This document shows, in pieces, positions 1-13,924 of a DNA stretch of 64,000 bases. Position 1 is the first letter of the stretch. Every line of letters starts with the position of its first letter. The stretch covers positions 16,810,222 through 16,874,221 of the forward strand of contig OZ037766.1 in NCBI GenBank assembly GCA_964035545.1. Reading direction: 5' to 3'. A model generated the notes under the pieces. The model did no database searches and had not been told where the DNA came from. It saw nothing but the letters and a program-made list of their open reading frames with translations. Source of the DNA: Bugula neritina. Its lineage: Eukaryota > Bryozoa > Gymnolaemata > Cheilostomatida > Bugulidae. Both the position numbers and the translations under genes were made by a program.

Positions 1-636
1 GTTTTTTATTTTAAATGCAGCAACAAATTGTTTGAATACATCCACATCTACATATGGCAATGCATGAGTAATATCAAGGCAAACCTTTTACTAGAAATGA
101 ATTTACTTTTTATTTTTTATTTTCTTGTGACATTTTTACCTCAGCTATAAGTATATAATTAAAGTGATTTGTAGCAATCACATTGAGTAGATCTACTAGT
201 ATTGAATGCACTTCTTGTTCACTTATGTTGTGTACTACTAAACACTCTGTACACTAGTGTGATATTAGTTAGCTTAATGGTCACCCGAAACCAATGTTGA
301 GAGAGAAGAGTCTCCATAGCTAATGTGTGGAATCTGACTTGAAGTCATTATCACCTTGATATCAATCAATTGAGCTAGGTTATTGAATAAAGTGAAATAC
401 TATCTAGTGCAGTTGTACTTATCTAATAGAAAAAGTATATATTGAGTAAAATGTAATAAAAGAACTTTTTGCTGCAGTTGTAGGTAGCAAACATTTTTTT
501 GCTTTTAACTGTATCCTAAATTACTCTTTCGGATTTATTTCAGCTTTACAGCTATGATTATATTGTATATAGAAAACAATAATGCTGGTTTTGTAAAAAC
601 AAATTCAGAGCTGAAATAACTACTGGAATATTTTAG
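1..636. other. No gene recognised; probably intron of the gene that continues to the right
   Basis: AT-rich sequence without a convincing exon on either strand. Because the exon at 637 opens directly after a splice acceptor, this stretch is best read as the intron preceding it. The rest of that gene lies before the window. Confidence 0.5.
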
Positions 637-1593
637 GGGTCAGTATACATGCCCTTGCCTGATATGTGCTGTGGTAAATGTGAACCCCAGAGCTGCCTGC
701 TGCCTAATGGTACGTCTGTTCCAAATGGACAAGTTATCCCATCAACCAGGAAGTGCTATGAGCACACGTGTACGATAATCAATGGGTCACCTCAACTTCT
801 TACAGATCCTGTAAAATGTGTGGAGCCTAAGAGGTACTGCAACAAGGTAAGCAGTGCAGTAAATAGTCTTTGTGTCAGGTTATGACCTTTACTCGTGCTA
901 TAGTTTAAATTATATTGTGTTTATCGCTAGTGTTGTACATTTGTGGTTCAACTAATATCTTAGGATGAGAAGCCTATGGACAGTGATGACTGCTGCCCTC
1001 GATGCATCTCCAAGTGTTCCGACTGCTCACCTAAGCCAGTCACCAACCAGACTCTACTTACTCTCAGGTATGGCGTGTTCTGATTTCTTTTAAGATTGTC
1101 AACATTGTGACCTATTAATAAAATCCGCAAGTTGTTGTTGCCAAATTAATCCTCTGTATTGAAAAGTCAAAAATATACTTAGAACATTGTTCCCACATTA
1201 TTCACAGTGCTTCATCAACGATACAAAATTAGACCATAATTATTTATCAGGTCCTATGTATGTATGAAACATGTAAATTTGTGAATAAAGTTTTTTAAAG
1301 TGTTGGTGACCTTTATTAGCAGCTATAACTAGTGTATTTAACTTTGTAGTTTCACTGACCCTGTCCATGGGTCGTGTACTGGGCTAGCTCGAGGACTTAA
1401 TGAGTGTAGTGGTTATTGCTCATCATCCCACACTGTCGGCTTGCCAGGAGCTGCTCCTATTTCCAACTGCAAATGCTGTAAACCAAGCAAGTACGAAGAG
1501 ATCCTTGTCCAATTTGACTGCACCAATTTACCTACGATGAAGCTGATTCAGAGTCCAACTGAGTGTGACTGTGGTCTCTGCTCAGGAAACTAG
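637..1593 (+). CDS. 3' end of a secreted cysteine-rich protein with C-terminal cystine-knot (CTCK) domain, VWF/mucin/hemocytin type (partial)
   Basis: Three exons join in phase: 637-846, 964-1067 and 1350-1593, giving 185 codons plus TAG. Each is bounded by AG/GT (tttag at 632-636, donor gtaagc at 847, acceptor tag at 961-963, donor gtatgg at 1068, acceptor at 1347-1349). The first two exons are dense in cysteine (CCGKC, CCPRC, CSDC), as in VWC-type repeats. The last exon reads CSGYC ... CKCCKP ... FDCTN ... CDCGLC, which is the spacing of a C-terminal cystine knot as found at the ends of von Willebrand factor, mucins, SCO-spondin and insect hemocytin. In those families the domain mediates disulphide dimerisation of extracellular multimers. 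The 5' part of the gene is outside the window, so the exact family member cannot be named. Possible poly(A) signals are ATTAAA at 1700 and AATAAA at 1875. Confidence 0.8.
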
Positions 1594-2651
1594 TGACTGA
1601 CACTCACTTTAACTCCACTATGTTATCCTCAAACAATTTTCTATTCCTTAAACATTAATATTTATTTTACAAATTTTTGCCAAAGTATAAAGTTATGGAA
1701 TTAAAGCAGTCGTGATGAGAGATCATACTTGTAATATGTTCATCATAGGTCAATGCAAACTAATGTCTAATGTTATAAAGGCCAAATGATAATATTTACT
1801 ATTTCTTCTTCCTGTAGATGCTACTCAAATTTGAAAAGTTTTTGCAACATGCTTTGTGATTTTTTATTTGTTAAAATAAACTTTATATCAGATTGTATGT
1901 ATGCTCATTGTTCTTTTATGCTTTTCCGGTATATTTGTATAAAGTTTACAAAAACATGCTTCATAATTCAATCACAATAGGATGAAGTTCAAAAGTAATG
2001 ATGTTATAAATATGCACCCTAAGGCTTTCATTAGTAATTTGCTTCTGATTTGCTTAATAATGTTTGCTGATAAATAGATTGGGCCCACATATTTAGTACA
2101 ATAAGCATTTCAGTGTGTCAACCGAAATAGTTTTTGATGGTTAGGCTGCATTAACTTCCAACAAATCACAACCTGACATGTTTTGACTAAACCATTATTC
2201 TTGATCTCAATAACTTTAAAGCCATAATAATATAGTGTGTTTATAAGCTATGAATAGCCTTTACAAAGGCTCTATTAACATTCCTGAGTTGTTTGGTTAC
2301 AGCACCTGGCATTCAAAACATGGCATTATTTTTATTCAATTGCTTATGAAGTCCTAAATGACTTGCATATAAGAAAAAGTAAAAGTTTTCTTTCATCAGT
2401 GCACAGACAGATTTCAATACTTTTTCGTGGCTGCACTAAATTATTTGGCGATATTTTAAAAAGAAAGTTAGAAACTTTGTCACTGTGACAAAAGTACCAA
2501 TACTTGAGTTTTCAGCATTACCTGATGGTCTAATTTTTGTACAAACTTGTTCTCGTGTTCTATGTCATTAGGTAAGCTACCAAATTCTATTCTCATGTTA
2601 TAAAATATATGGTAAGTGTGTGTGCCTTAGGTATGCGCTATCACAAGTTTG

Positions 2652-2709
<58 letters not shown>

Positions 2710-3630
2710 TGGGCCAGTACACACATTCACATAATATGCTGTTCAATATGAAATAATGGCTGTCAAAAAGTGTAAGATGCGCAATTAATTGTCATATACA
2801 GCAAGGATAGCATAATGATATATTAAACTATGTTTCAATTTGTAGTGATATGATAACAAAAATTTGTATAAACATGTGCATGTAGGAAACAATTTAGAGA
2901 CAGGGGTATTAGTTAGCTAAACTTTGCGTTTGCTAGCTACTAGGTCACCTAAAATCTGTTATATGGTGATAGTTGACATATAGTACATTGTTTTATAAAT
3001 CTATAAATATTATTTGAGAAAGAAATACTCTACTAGCTTGTTTAAAAAATTGATTTGTGCTTATTGAACTCATGGTAGTAGATCATTTGATCTATCTCAT
3101 ATTGGTTTAAGTTTCATATAACATGGAAGATGGTTAATTGAGCTTCTTTGACAATTACCTTTGATTACAAAACATTCAAGTGCAAGACAGAATAGGCACA
3201 ATGCATTTGAATACGTACAAATGGTAGAAATATATTATATAGCCAATAGCAACTGCATATCACAATATGTTTTTTAACATGGTATAATATATACCAGATT
3301 TGGAACAGTGAATGTTTTGATAACTAATGAAGATGCAACAAAAACTGTAATAAACTTTTTTCACTGTACGGTAATTCACTTTTTTGAATCAATATTGCTA
3401 TAGTTATACATAAATGTACAGTTTATTGAAAACTCTGCTGGTTGATTGGCTGGTGAGTATCGACATAGCTGTGAGTTATGTGCAGTCAAGGAACTACTGT
3501 TTTTAATAGTTTAGATTGTGTTTCTCCCCGTGTGATTAAGCTAAAATACAGCTAAAACAATGTGCTGCTAATGAGAGAGGGCAACTCCCATCTGATCAAT
3601 AAATTGTTTTGATCTCCGTAGCTAATAGAA
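1594..3630. other. Intergenic, AT-rich; no gene seen
   Basis: It holds the 3' untranslated region of the CTCK gene and then low-complexity AT-rich DNA with one TA microsatellite (2653-2708). The 5' untranslated exon and promoter of the next gene should lie towards the right end, but I cannot place them. Open frames here are short and show no splice-consistent coding character. Confidence 0.5.
2653..2708. repeat. (TA)n microsatellite
   Basis: About 56 bp of uninterrupted TA dinucleotides in the intergenic region. Confidence 0.95.
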
Positions 3631-4362
3631 ATGGTAAACCTGCCGAAAATGAAAGTCATACACTACGAATTGAAAAACTCTTTCATAGACCAGGTAAGGC
3701 CATATACTATGCATCTAAAATTGTGCAGATTTACTTTATTATAATGCATCTAATCTTGACTGTAGGTGGATATTATCTATTGTAAAGACAAATTTGTTTA
3801 AACTGTCAAAGTGAGCACATATGTGCTGGAGCAACGTATTACAGCATGTTATGAAAATGAAACATGCTTTCACATTATATACCACATAATGTGTGTTTTG
3901 TGTGTTTTGTGTGTTGCGTGCGTTGTGTGTGGTGTGTGGTGTGTGGTGTGTGGTGTGTGGTGTGTTGCGTGCGTTGTGTGTGGTGTGTGGTGTGTGTACA
4001 TTAGATCAATGCTCTCCTGTAACTACTATATATTTCAAGAATGCAACCATGAATACTATAGAATCACAAATAATGCTTTTATTGATGTATTTATTTACAA
4101 GGTTAATGCCTTGTTGCATCCTGTGCACTAAAGTTTAACTTGTGCTTTACTAATTCCCTCTTAGCCACACCAGATATAATAAACACTACAATTACATTCA
4201 GCTGTCAGATTTTAATGTATACTGATATAGCTGTTCAATTGTAACTAGAAACTGTATCAAGAGGTCAATATTTGATTCTGTAACAAAACACCATAACATA
4301 GTTAACATAGCAGGTTAGAGTCAACTTTTTCCTACAGTAGTTTACACGCACACGCACACGCG

Positions 4363-4393
<31 letters not shown>

Positions 4394-7300
4394 ACATCAT
4401 GTATAAGCCATATAGGTACATACACAATGAAGTAGCACACGCAGCAATACACAAGTATATGGATCATATGCATGGAGTACTACAATTTGTGCAAAGGATA
4501 AGTTTCAGAATATTATAATCATAATCATACACCTATAGAATTTATAATGGGTATACAGACATGGCAGGTGTGGCAGGCATGGCAAGTATGGCAGGTGTGG
4601 CAGGTGTGGCAGGTATGGCAGGTGTGGCAAGTATGCTAGAAAACTACAGGCTGTTTATACTAAAAAGAATTGATTTCACTTCAGTTTCCTTTGTAGCATG
4701 TATTGAGTTATCAGATATTACCACTCAAGTGTTTGCCTAGATATTGTTTAAAGCAAAGTAGCTTATATTTTACATAGGACAGTATTGTATTAGGTTATAT
4801 TAAATATAATTTTTTATTTTAATAGCTTAGAAATCTAAGAGCTTCATAGTTGCATAATCATAACTTATTTAATATTAGAGCTCTGGTAAGTAAAGTAGTC
4901 ACAATGTGTGCATAACAGAGTAATTATTATCCATTTCTGCTTATCAAAATAATGATTTGTGTTATTTGCAAACTGAACAAATGTGACATTCTTTCATTTC
5001 ATATGTTTGTAGTTTGTACTTGGCAACTATCTGAGTTGTTTATTCTAGTTGGCTGTTATAGTTGCGTATAACTAGCTGTAGTAACTTCTATTGTGTAACA
5101 CTGTTTATAATATATGATATATTCATTTACCTTACAGCATCTTTGGACTATATGATTTGCGATTCATCTATAGCCATGCAGTGTCTATCTGAGTTTTCAA
5201 CTTTAGAATTTACCTAAAATTCAATGGTTTGTTTACATGCAGAATATTAATAACATGAGAGTGGAAAATCGACATAAGAGAGCCACATATCAGAGAAATT
5301 TTGACATTGAGAGATCTTGGATACCAAATAATAATGACATCACAGGTCAGCTTGTCACTCACCCTCTTCAGTTTGTGCTACAAGTTTGTGCTACAAGTTT
5401 GTTTTACACGTTTGTGGTATAGTTTTGTTACACGTGATATAGCTGTGGTAAGATGGTAGAAAGTAAATAAACAGTAATTCACCTAAACAATTATACTAGC
5501 AAAAATGCTCTATCAACAGCTTGTTTTTTGCAGTCTTACTAGTTATTGTCGTTGGTTTTTGAAAAGAGTTTTTTTCTGTTATATGTTTTGCTGTACTATA
5601 AGAATACAGGCATTAAGCAGTATTATTGCAGACTATTGTAATAAGTTTGGTTAGAAAATTTAATTGCCAATACTGTAGAGTAAAGTTTTCAAGAAACTTC
5701 AAATATTCTCAGCAATTTTAAATGGCTACGAGGCTACAAAGCAAGGAATAATTAATGAATAGTTATCTTAATTCTTTTAGCAATTATTTATTTGAAAGTC
5801 TCTTTGTAGAATCGATGTTGTCATATAGCAAACGAATGAGTGAGGTGAACCAAAAGAGAGGCTTTCTGACTAAAGAGGAAGAAAAAATGGAGCTCCCCCT
5901 GTTGATAAAAGCCACCCATTTATCTCATCCTGATTATAGCAGACCTAGGTAATCCAGGTGTTTGTTCACTGTTCTAATACTAATAGCTGTTGTAAAAATG
6001 CACTCTACTTGTATTAAAACAGTTTTATGGTTTAACTTATTCTAATACCATTATATAATTGAATATACATTTTGTCTGCATGGTTATAACCGGTTTGGTG
6101 CATTTAAATATGTAACTACAGCGCTTAGTGGTGTTTGATTCCCATATTTCGGTAAATGAAATTTGAAATTATAGCTACATAATTATTTGAAAACTAGTGA
6201 ATTCTACCTAACACATGGCACAACAAAACTTTTAAAAGTTCATTTTGTTATTTTATGATTATTTATGTCAAGTAGATACAGTTTATAGTGGAATCTTTTA
6301 TATTAAGAACTTCTAGTTCAGTTCTAATAATGTTGGTGTCATTTCAGATAGCCGACCTCCAGTTAGATTACCCCAAAAGGGTCATTAGTTAAAATGATAA
6401 CCCCAAATATTGCTATCAAATATATGTACCGATGATATTTAAATATATTTGCCTACTTTAAACTTTGAAATTCTTACTTACAACAAGAAATGCTTCTTAA
6501 AAAAACAATCTAGTTCGGGAGTTATCAGTGGAAAAATTTGTTGAAATGCTATAGAATATGTGCACTGTTTTATCAATAAGATGATACATAAACATACTTG
6601 ATTACTTTAAACTCTGAAATCTATAACTTATAAAACCAAAATAAATGTAACTTAATATCAAATATCGTTAATTTTTTTCCTTCCTAATGTCTTCTATAAT
6701 TAAAAGTCGTCCTTCATTTGGGGGTCGTCTAAGTGGAATATATTGATGTTTGTCTACATTGGGGCTGTCTATCTAAAATTAAACCATAATTTTACCTGTT
6801 GTTGGATTTTATAAAGCTACATTTGAAGCGGCTTAGTCTTTTAGCATATTAGTCCATACTTCATACTTTTTTATTTAGTATCATTATTCATCAAGTTGAT
6901 CCAAACTAAATTCCAAGAGTTATCAAAATATTTTTGACAAAGTAACATCAAACAAAGCCGCTGGTGTTGCTTATACTTGACAGAGTGATTATGCAATTGA
7001 TGGTCAATACAACTACTACACTGTCTTTCATTATGTGCATCAATTATCAGTTTAAATAAATGGCATTGTTAAAAGTGTATTGAGTTAACTGTATTAAAGT
7101 TAGTTCAAACAAGTATACCTCCCAGTCAGGTTTATTATAGGCTAACTGCTACTCTATGGTTTGTACGTAATTGCATTGCTAAAATTGCGCAGCTTTTATA
7201 ACGGAAATTTGTGTATATCTATGTGCATTTATATTTATGACAAATACAAAAGTTAAAAGCAATCATTTCTTGTAAAAAGTTTGTACTGGTTTTAAAATCT

Positions 7301-8136
7301 AACAATGTGTATAATATTTTGCTATTTATTCGCCAGTTTGCTGCTATCAGTAATTCTCTTTTTTGTTGAATAGGTCAAATAATAAAGCTAAAAGGAAATC
7401 AAACCATTATGCAACAAAAGCAAGGTCTTTGCCTAACATGAAGTTGGAGCCATTGCTGGGTCCTACGGCTAAAGAGTACCAAACTAACACAGCTAGTTTA
7501 GTTGATTTGAAAAGCATAAAGGGTGTAAAGTTAAAGTTTCTAAAATCAAAGAACCTGGAGCCAATTGTTGCATCTCATTCTATTTTGGACTCAACGAACT
7601 CAGTAATAATAGATGAAGTAGCTGATACAAACAGACTGGAGCACAGCAGTGAATGTGGCAAGAAAGATAATCCTAATAAGAGGATATCAGACCGAAGGGT
7701 GGCCTCTACCATGGAGCAGTCCAGCCTGCAAGAAACTATTAACTCTAATAAAAAGCTAGAAACTGAGAATTCCCGGCCTGCATTTAAATCTTTACATCGT
7801 GTTAGCAGAAAGAAAAAGAAAAGTCTGTTACTAATAGAAAAATCCTACTTAGAATCAATTGATGAAGAAGAGAGAGAATCTGTGATATCACCAGTTCCCC
7901 GTGGCAAACTTCCTCTTCCTAAGATATATAATCCAAATGCTCGTGTGGAAAACTATTTTGACATTCAGCGTAGTATAGAAGATCGGCGTAAGGATGTTGC
8001 TTTACTACGAAGGATTAATAATAGCATCACTTCAAGCAAGTCTTCGTCTCAAATATCTATGATGTCATTAGCCAAGAGAAAGTTTCGCAAACTGCCACCA
8101 ATGTTGGCCAACATTCAAGCAGATCATATTAATTAA
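3631..8136 (+). CDS. Four-exon gene for an unrecognised basic, Ser-rich 355-aa protein
   Basis: Exons 3631-3693, 5243-5345, 5810-5948 and 7374-8136 join with every phase matching (0, 1, 2) into 355 codons plus TAA. Donors are gtaagg, gtcagc and gtaatc; acceptors are tgcag, tgtag and aatag. The start has an A at -3 and G at +4, with an in-frame stop at 3619-3621. Poly(A) signal AATAAA lies at 8159, 23 bp past the stop. The protein is hydrophilic, with no signal peptide or membrane segment. It has an acidic/basic mix and a polybasic run near residues 247-252. Two short similar motifs occur at opposite ends: NFDIERS (40-46) and NYFDIQRS (295-302). The C-terminal 80 residues, rich in Arg, Lys and Ser, look most structured. 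I do not recognise the family; a cytoplasmic or nuclear role is only inference. Confidence 0.7.
3891..3999. repeat. GT-rich simple repeat (GTGTGTG/GTGTGGT units)
   Basis: About 110 bp of imperfect (GTGTGG)n, with two copies of a TGTTGCGTGCGTTG variant roughly 55 bp apart, in intron 1 of the unrecognised gene. The open frames across it, encoding Cys/Val repeats, are artefacts of the simple sequence. Confidence 0.9.
4343..4396. repeat. (CACACG)n/(CA)n simple repeat
   Basis: Alternating CA and CG dinucleotides over about 54 bp, also in intron 1 of the unrecognised gene. The strand bias is opposite to the GT block 350 bp upstream, so the two could pair in the transcript. Confidence 0.9.
4561..4635. 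repeat. 9-bp minisatellite (GGCAGGTGT-like)
   Basis: About eight copies of a 9-bp unit, alternating GGCAGGTGT and GGCAAGTAT or GGCAGGTAT variants, in intron 1 of the unrecognised gene. Confidence 0.9.
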
Positions 8137-10561
8137 CGTGTTTTATTTTTTGTGCAATAATAAATGAGCTGTATAAAATATTATTTTGTAAATTCCAAAA
8201 GTCTAAAATATCGCTGTTTGGCACATTTTATAAAAAAGTGAAGTATACCAAAATCGCCTAATAATGGCAGAAAGTTATGAAATCCTCAGCATGAATTATG
8301 TGGGAGAATATAACTCCAATCGATATATTCATCTCACCTAATATATAGCGTATTACCTAACACAAATACAAACTTAGCTCAACTGTTCAGTATAGGCTGT
8401 TCCTCTTTACTGTATGAATATATATTCATATATATTTTTATACTTTACATTAAATTGGTATAATTTTGCAAAAAACGTAAATATGATAGAGTTATATGCA
8501 TTCCCATTGTTTATTTCTACTAGAATTGTTTTGTATAAGTCAGCTGTAGTCACCAATTCCCTATCTACCTTTCACATTCTATATTAGTACTAGCTTACTA
8601 TTTTAACTCACGACTGTGCTTTAATTGGATTTTGTTACAATTTCAACTATAAATTAGAAACCTGGGCTAATGTATAACAATTGTTTTCATATTATGAGTC
8701 GAAAAACTCGAATTTATCGTATTTCATATTGGCATATAATATATTATATTTTTTGTTTATTTAAAACTCAATGGCATAATCTAGTAACTCTAGTAACTTC
8801 ATAGATATATTATCATATAGCTACAACTATTAACTTTGTGTGTAGCTAGATTTTCGCTAGTAGGTACAAATAATAATTTACTGATTAGAAAATAAAGAAA
8901 CAAAAAGGAATGTTGAGCTATAAAGGACAATCATCTTATACCTTTGAGTGATAAGTATAGCACTTTTACCATAAAATATTAGAGAGCAGCTTGGTGACTG
9001 TTTTATGGGTGCAACTGCAATTAATTTAGTCCCTTCCAGAAGCAATACAAATAAACCAAAGTGCATTTCTACAGATTTAATAATTCATTCAAAGCATTTC
9101 TTACTAGTAAGCTTTCTCATGGAACTTCTTGCACAGTCTTTTAAAATTAGTGGTATAGACACACTCAGTACCTTATATTAAAATTTTTATTGCTTTTAGA
9201 ATAACACAAACGCCAAAATAAGAAACACACAATAATAAGTGGCATAATAGCACTACATAATTATTATACAAACTATAACTCAAATCTGCTGTGGTGATAT
9301 CTTTCTTGGTAACACTTCTGTGTATACTTTGTTAGTACTGCCCCTTACTTGCTTCTATGTACTGCTGCCATTATGCTCCCCTTGTCCATAATTGCCCCCT
9401 CTCTCTCCTTATCTGTTTTTCTCTCCACTATCTGTTGCTCCTATAATTATATTACTCCTGTTGTTACCGAAAGTCTTTATAGAGAGAATGTTGTTTTATA
9501 CTACTTTAGCTATGAAAAAGTCTACCATTATTTGGCAAATACATAAGATGCAGTCTTGCAACAGCTTAGGTGCAAGTTTTACATTTTATGTTTGCGTCAG
9601 GTGATGTTATATTACATATGTGTAAGTTATTATGTTTGTGCTCCTTGGGTAATGCACATATTATAATATATTAGAGTATATAGTAATATATTGTTCAGTT
9701 ATGAAACCTTTATTTCTGTCCCAAATTTATAAAAGTACTATACTATATTGAAACAATACTCGCAATAAACCTTTAAGGGATTTATTATATTATTGTTATA
9801 TTTTATGTATATTAAAACTAATTGAAACAATGCAAATAAAAATCATTAAAAAATTCTCAACAATCAAAGATGATATAATGAACAACACAGTGGCACATTA
9901 AATGTCTGCTTTCTAGGTTTATGAAACTTCAGTTAAGTACTGCTGCATTATTCACTTTAACACTCTTCTTACTCATCTACATGTGATTTATTTTAGTATT
10001 CTTTCTCTTGTCCTTGGCGGTACACTGGTAAGATAGTTAATATTGCCATATGGTGTGCTATTAAAAACTATTTTCATGGAATGTGTATGCCATTGAAAGA
10101 GTTAGTGGTCAAAATAGTGAGTTTAATTTGAGATAATTTTCAGGGGGTGTGTTGCTGTTAGAGAAAATTTTTCTGGTTTAACAAGAAGCATTTGAGCAAC
10201 CAAATTGGGACTGGAGGGTAAAAATTAGGTAAGTTTTTATAGACTCACTTTCTTACATTACAAAATCATTGAGATATGCTATAATATTCTGCAAAGCGAT
10301 TGCTAAAGATTTTTTATAATACACTGTAGCATAACAATTTTAACTTTACAGACTTAAAAATTTGACTAGCTTGTGTTTATGTTTCATAACAAAAAATATG
10401 GAGAATTTACTAAAAAAAAGCATAAATTTAATCTACTTAAAATGATATTCCTGTGACATAGTGAGCAAGTTAATGTTCAAAAAGTAAATGAAGTTAAAAA
10501 TATGGAATATTAGGCACCTCTCAAATTGCACAGGTTGAGACAAGAATAATATAGGCTGCGC
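8137..10561. other. Intergenic; no gene seen
   Basis: AT-rich, with stops in all frames at short intervals. Apart from the poly(A) signal of the preceding gene I see no exon, RNA gene or repeat I can support. Confidence 0.5.
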
Positions 10562-10808
10562 CTAAAAAATTAAATTAAAATGGCTGTGGTTGCCCTGCAG
10601 CCTGTTGACAAAGGAGTTGTGCTGCCGATGCAAACTATATAATTCCTGTCGCAACATTAAATCACGAGCTTCAGTCAAAGCTGCAGGCAATGATGCCAGT
10701 CTCAGCAGGAGATAAACAGCTTCACTTGTAGCACTTCCTGTCAGACCCATACAGCTCGCTGACTTTCTCAAAAAATTGAAAATATACTGGGTCAAAACCA
10801 AAACATGC
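10562..10808 (-). CDS. Tentative terminal exon of an unidentified minus-strand gene
   Basis: On the minus strand an acceptor (gattgtag) at 10809-10811 is followed by about 81 codons to a TAG. The composition is regular and leucine-rich and looks like a real helical protein (for example SEAVYLLLRLASLPAALTEA). GC and codon content are higher than in the surrounding DNA, which supports coding. The exon would receive two bases from the previous one (phase 2). I do not recognise the family. It could be the last exon of a helical-repeat protein or a decayed gene. Confidence 0.4.
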
Positions 10809-11456
10809 CTACAATCAATTCTCACCTAGATGTGATAATGTATAAGCTAAAAAACTTTTACCTATTAATTTTCTCTTACATATTTTTGCATCAATTTTAA
10901 AAATATGAGAGGTTGAATTTAATTTTAAAACAAAAAGTTTACTTGCATAAAGTTATTGCCAGCAAGCATTCTATTCATATTTTATTAAAATAATCTTAAT
11001 TTAAGAGCTGATTTAAGTTTTCCCAAATTTATTTACTTCAATAGATGATATGAACAAAGAATTTGAACAACAAAAAAAGCCAACATTGACATGGAAACAC
11101 TGAATGATAAAGGGAAAAATAGCTGGTGATAAGTAAGTTCACAATTAGCTATGTATTCTGCCTGGTATGTAGCCTATTATAGCTTATCAAATAAATATAA
11201 ATAAATAAAAACTGTTTCCATCATTCAACAACATATGTTGAAGTAAAGAAGATTTTGAGAGTCCATATGATTACCTCAACATAGCAACATACATACAATG
11301 TTACTCAAATAATTATACAGTTTTATATTGAGGAACTTTTTAGGAATTCTAGTTGACACTCAAACTCGCATTGTATAAATGTCTAGCTACAAAACAGAGT
11401 GAAGTTTTGGGCAATTTGTTATAAAGAATGGCTTCTTGGTTAAATTGAAAATCATC

Positions 11457-11571
11457 TTATTTATTGTGCTCTGTTATAGAAATTGTGCGGAGACTGCCAG
11501 TGGAGATTACTCCCATGGTTTGACCACCTACAATGTCCAACATCCGGTTGGTTATATGCAAACACCAGTTT
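11457..11571 (-). CDS. Tentative exon of the same or another unidentified minus-strand gene
   Basis: After a good minus-strand acceptor (tattctgcag) comes an open stretch with protein-like composition, for example ITNRMLDIVGGQTMGVISTG, ending at an in-frame TAA. An AATAAA overlaps the stop. In another frame, a weak donor within it (AG|gtggtc) would join in phase to the exon ending at 10808. Whether this is a last exon or an internal one is therefore undecided. Family unknown. Confidence 0.35.
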
Positions 11572-13470
<1,899 letters not shown>

Positions 13471-13519
13471 GCCTATGTATTTACATTTCAATGTATATTA
13501 TTGTGTTTTAAAAAGCTCG

Positions 13520-13850
13520 TAGAGTTGAAGAGGGCGAGCAACGTGATCTATTAACTAAACTTCAACCCTTTGAGGGTGAGGTACTAAAATAATTTAATTT
13601 TCGTTCTAGTTCAGCGGGTATTCTTCGGCGATAGGAGTCATCTATACACAACGCTGAGCGAAATCGGTATATATGGCTATCCCGACGATAATTTTAAAAG
13701 CCGCTTTAACTGAACAATCTTCGGGCATTTCTAAACAATTTCCCCCACGCATGCCGAGATTGTGATGGTTCCAAACAACCTCGCCTAACTTTTTTTGGGC
13801 AACCAGCGTCTTCATCTTGACGTTTATCCTCAAGTTTTTTCCTAGGTTTA
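13520..13850 (-). other. CpG-richer island with a 63-codon minus-strand frame; possible first exon or promoter
   Basis: This 330-bp stretch is clearly richer in GC and CpG than its neighbours. It carries a minus-strand open frame at 13642-13833 whose middle (NHHNLGMRGGNCLEMPEDC) has plausible protein composition. No donor splice site convincingly ends it and no family is recognised. It could be the 5' end of the minus-strand gene whose tentative exons lie near 10.6-11.6 kb, or a decayed repeat. Confidence 0.2.
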
Positions 13851-13924
13851 TCCTGGTTTTAGCACCAATAAGCTATAAAGTAATCGTTAGGATTTTACTT
13901 TTTTCTCTCTCAAGTGCAAATCTT

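Noticed and set aside
3811-4138. Cys/Val-repeat frames
   Set aside because: Produced by the GTGTGG repeat in an intron.
9349-9604. Two overlapping hydrophobic plus-strand frames
   Set aside because: Pyrimidine-rich intergenic sequence gives Leu/Ser/Pro frames; no splice sites or homology pattern.
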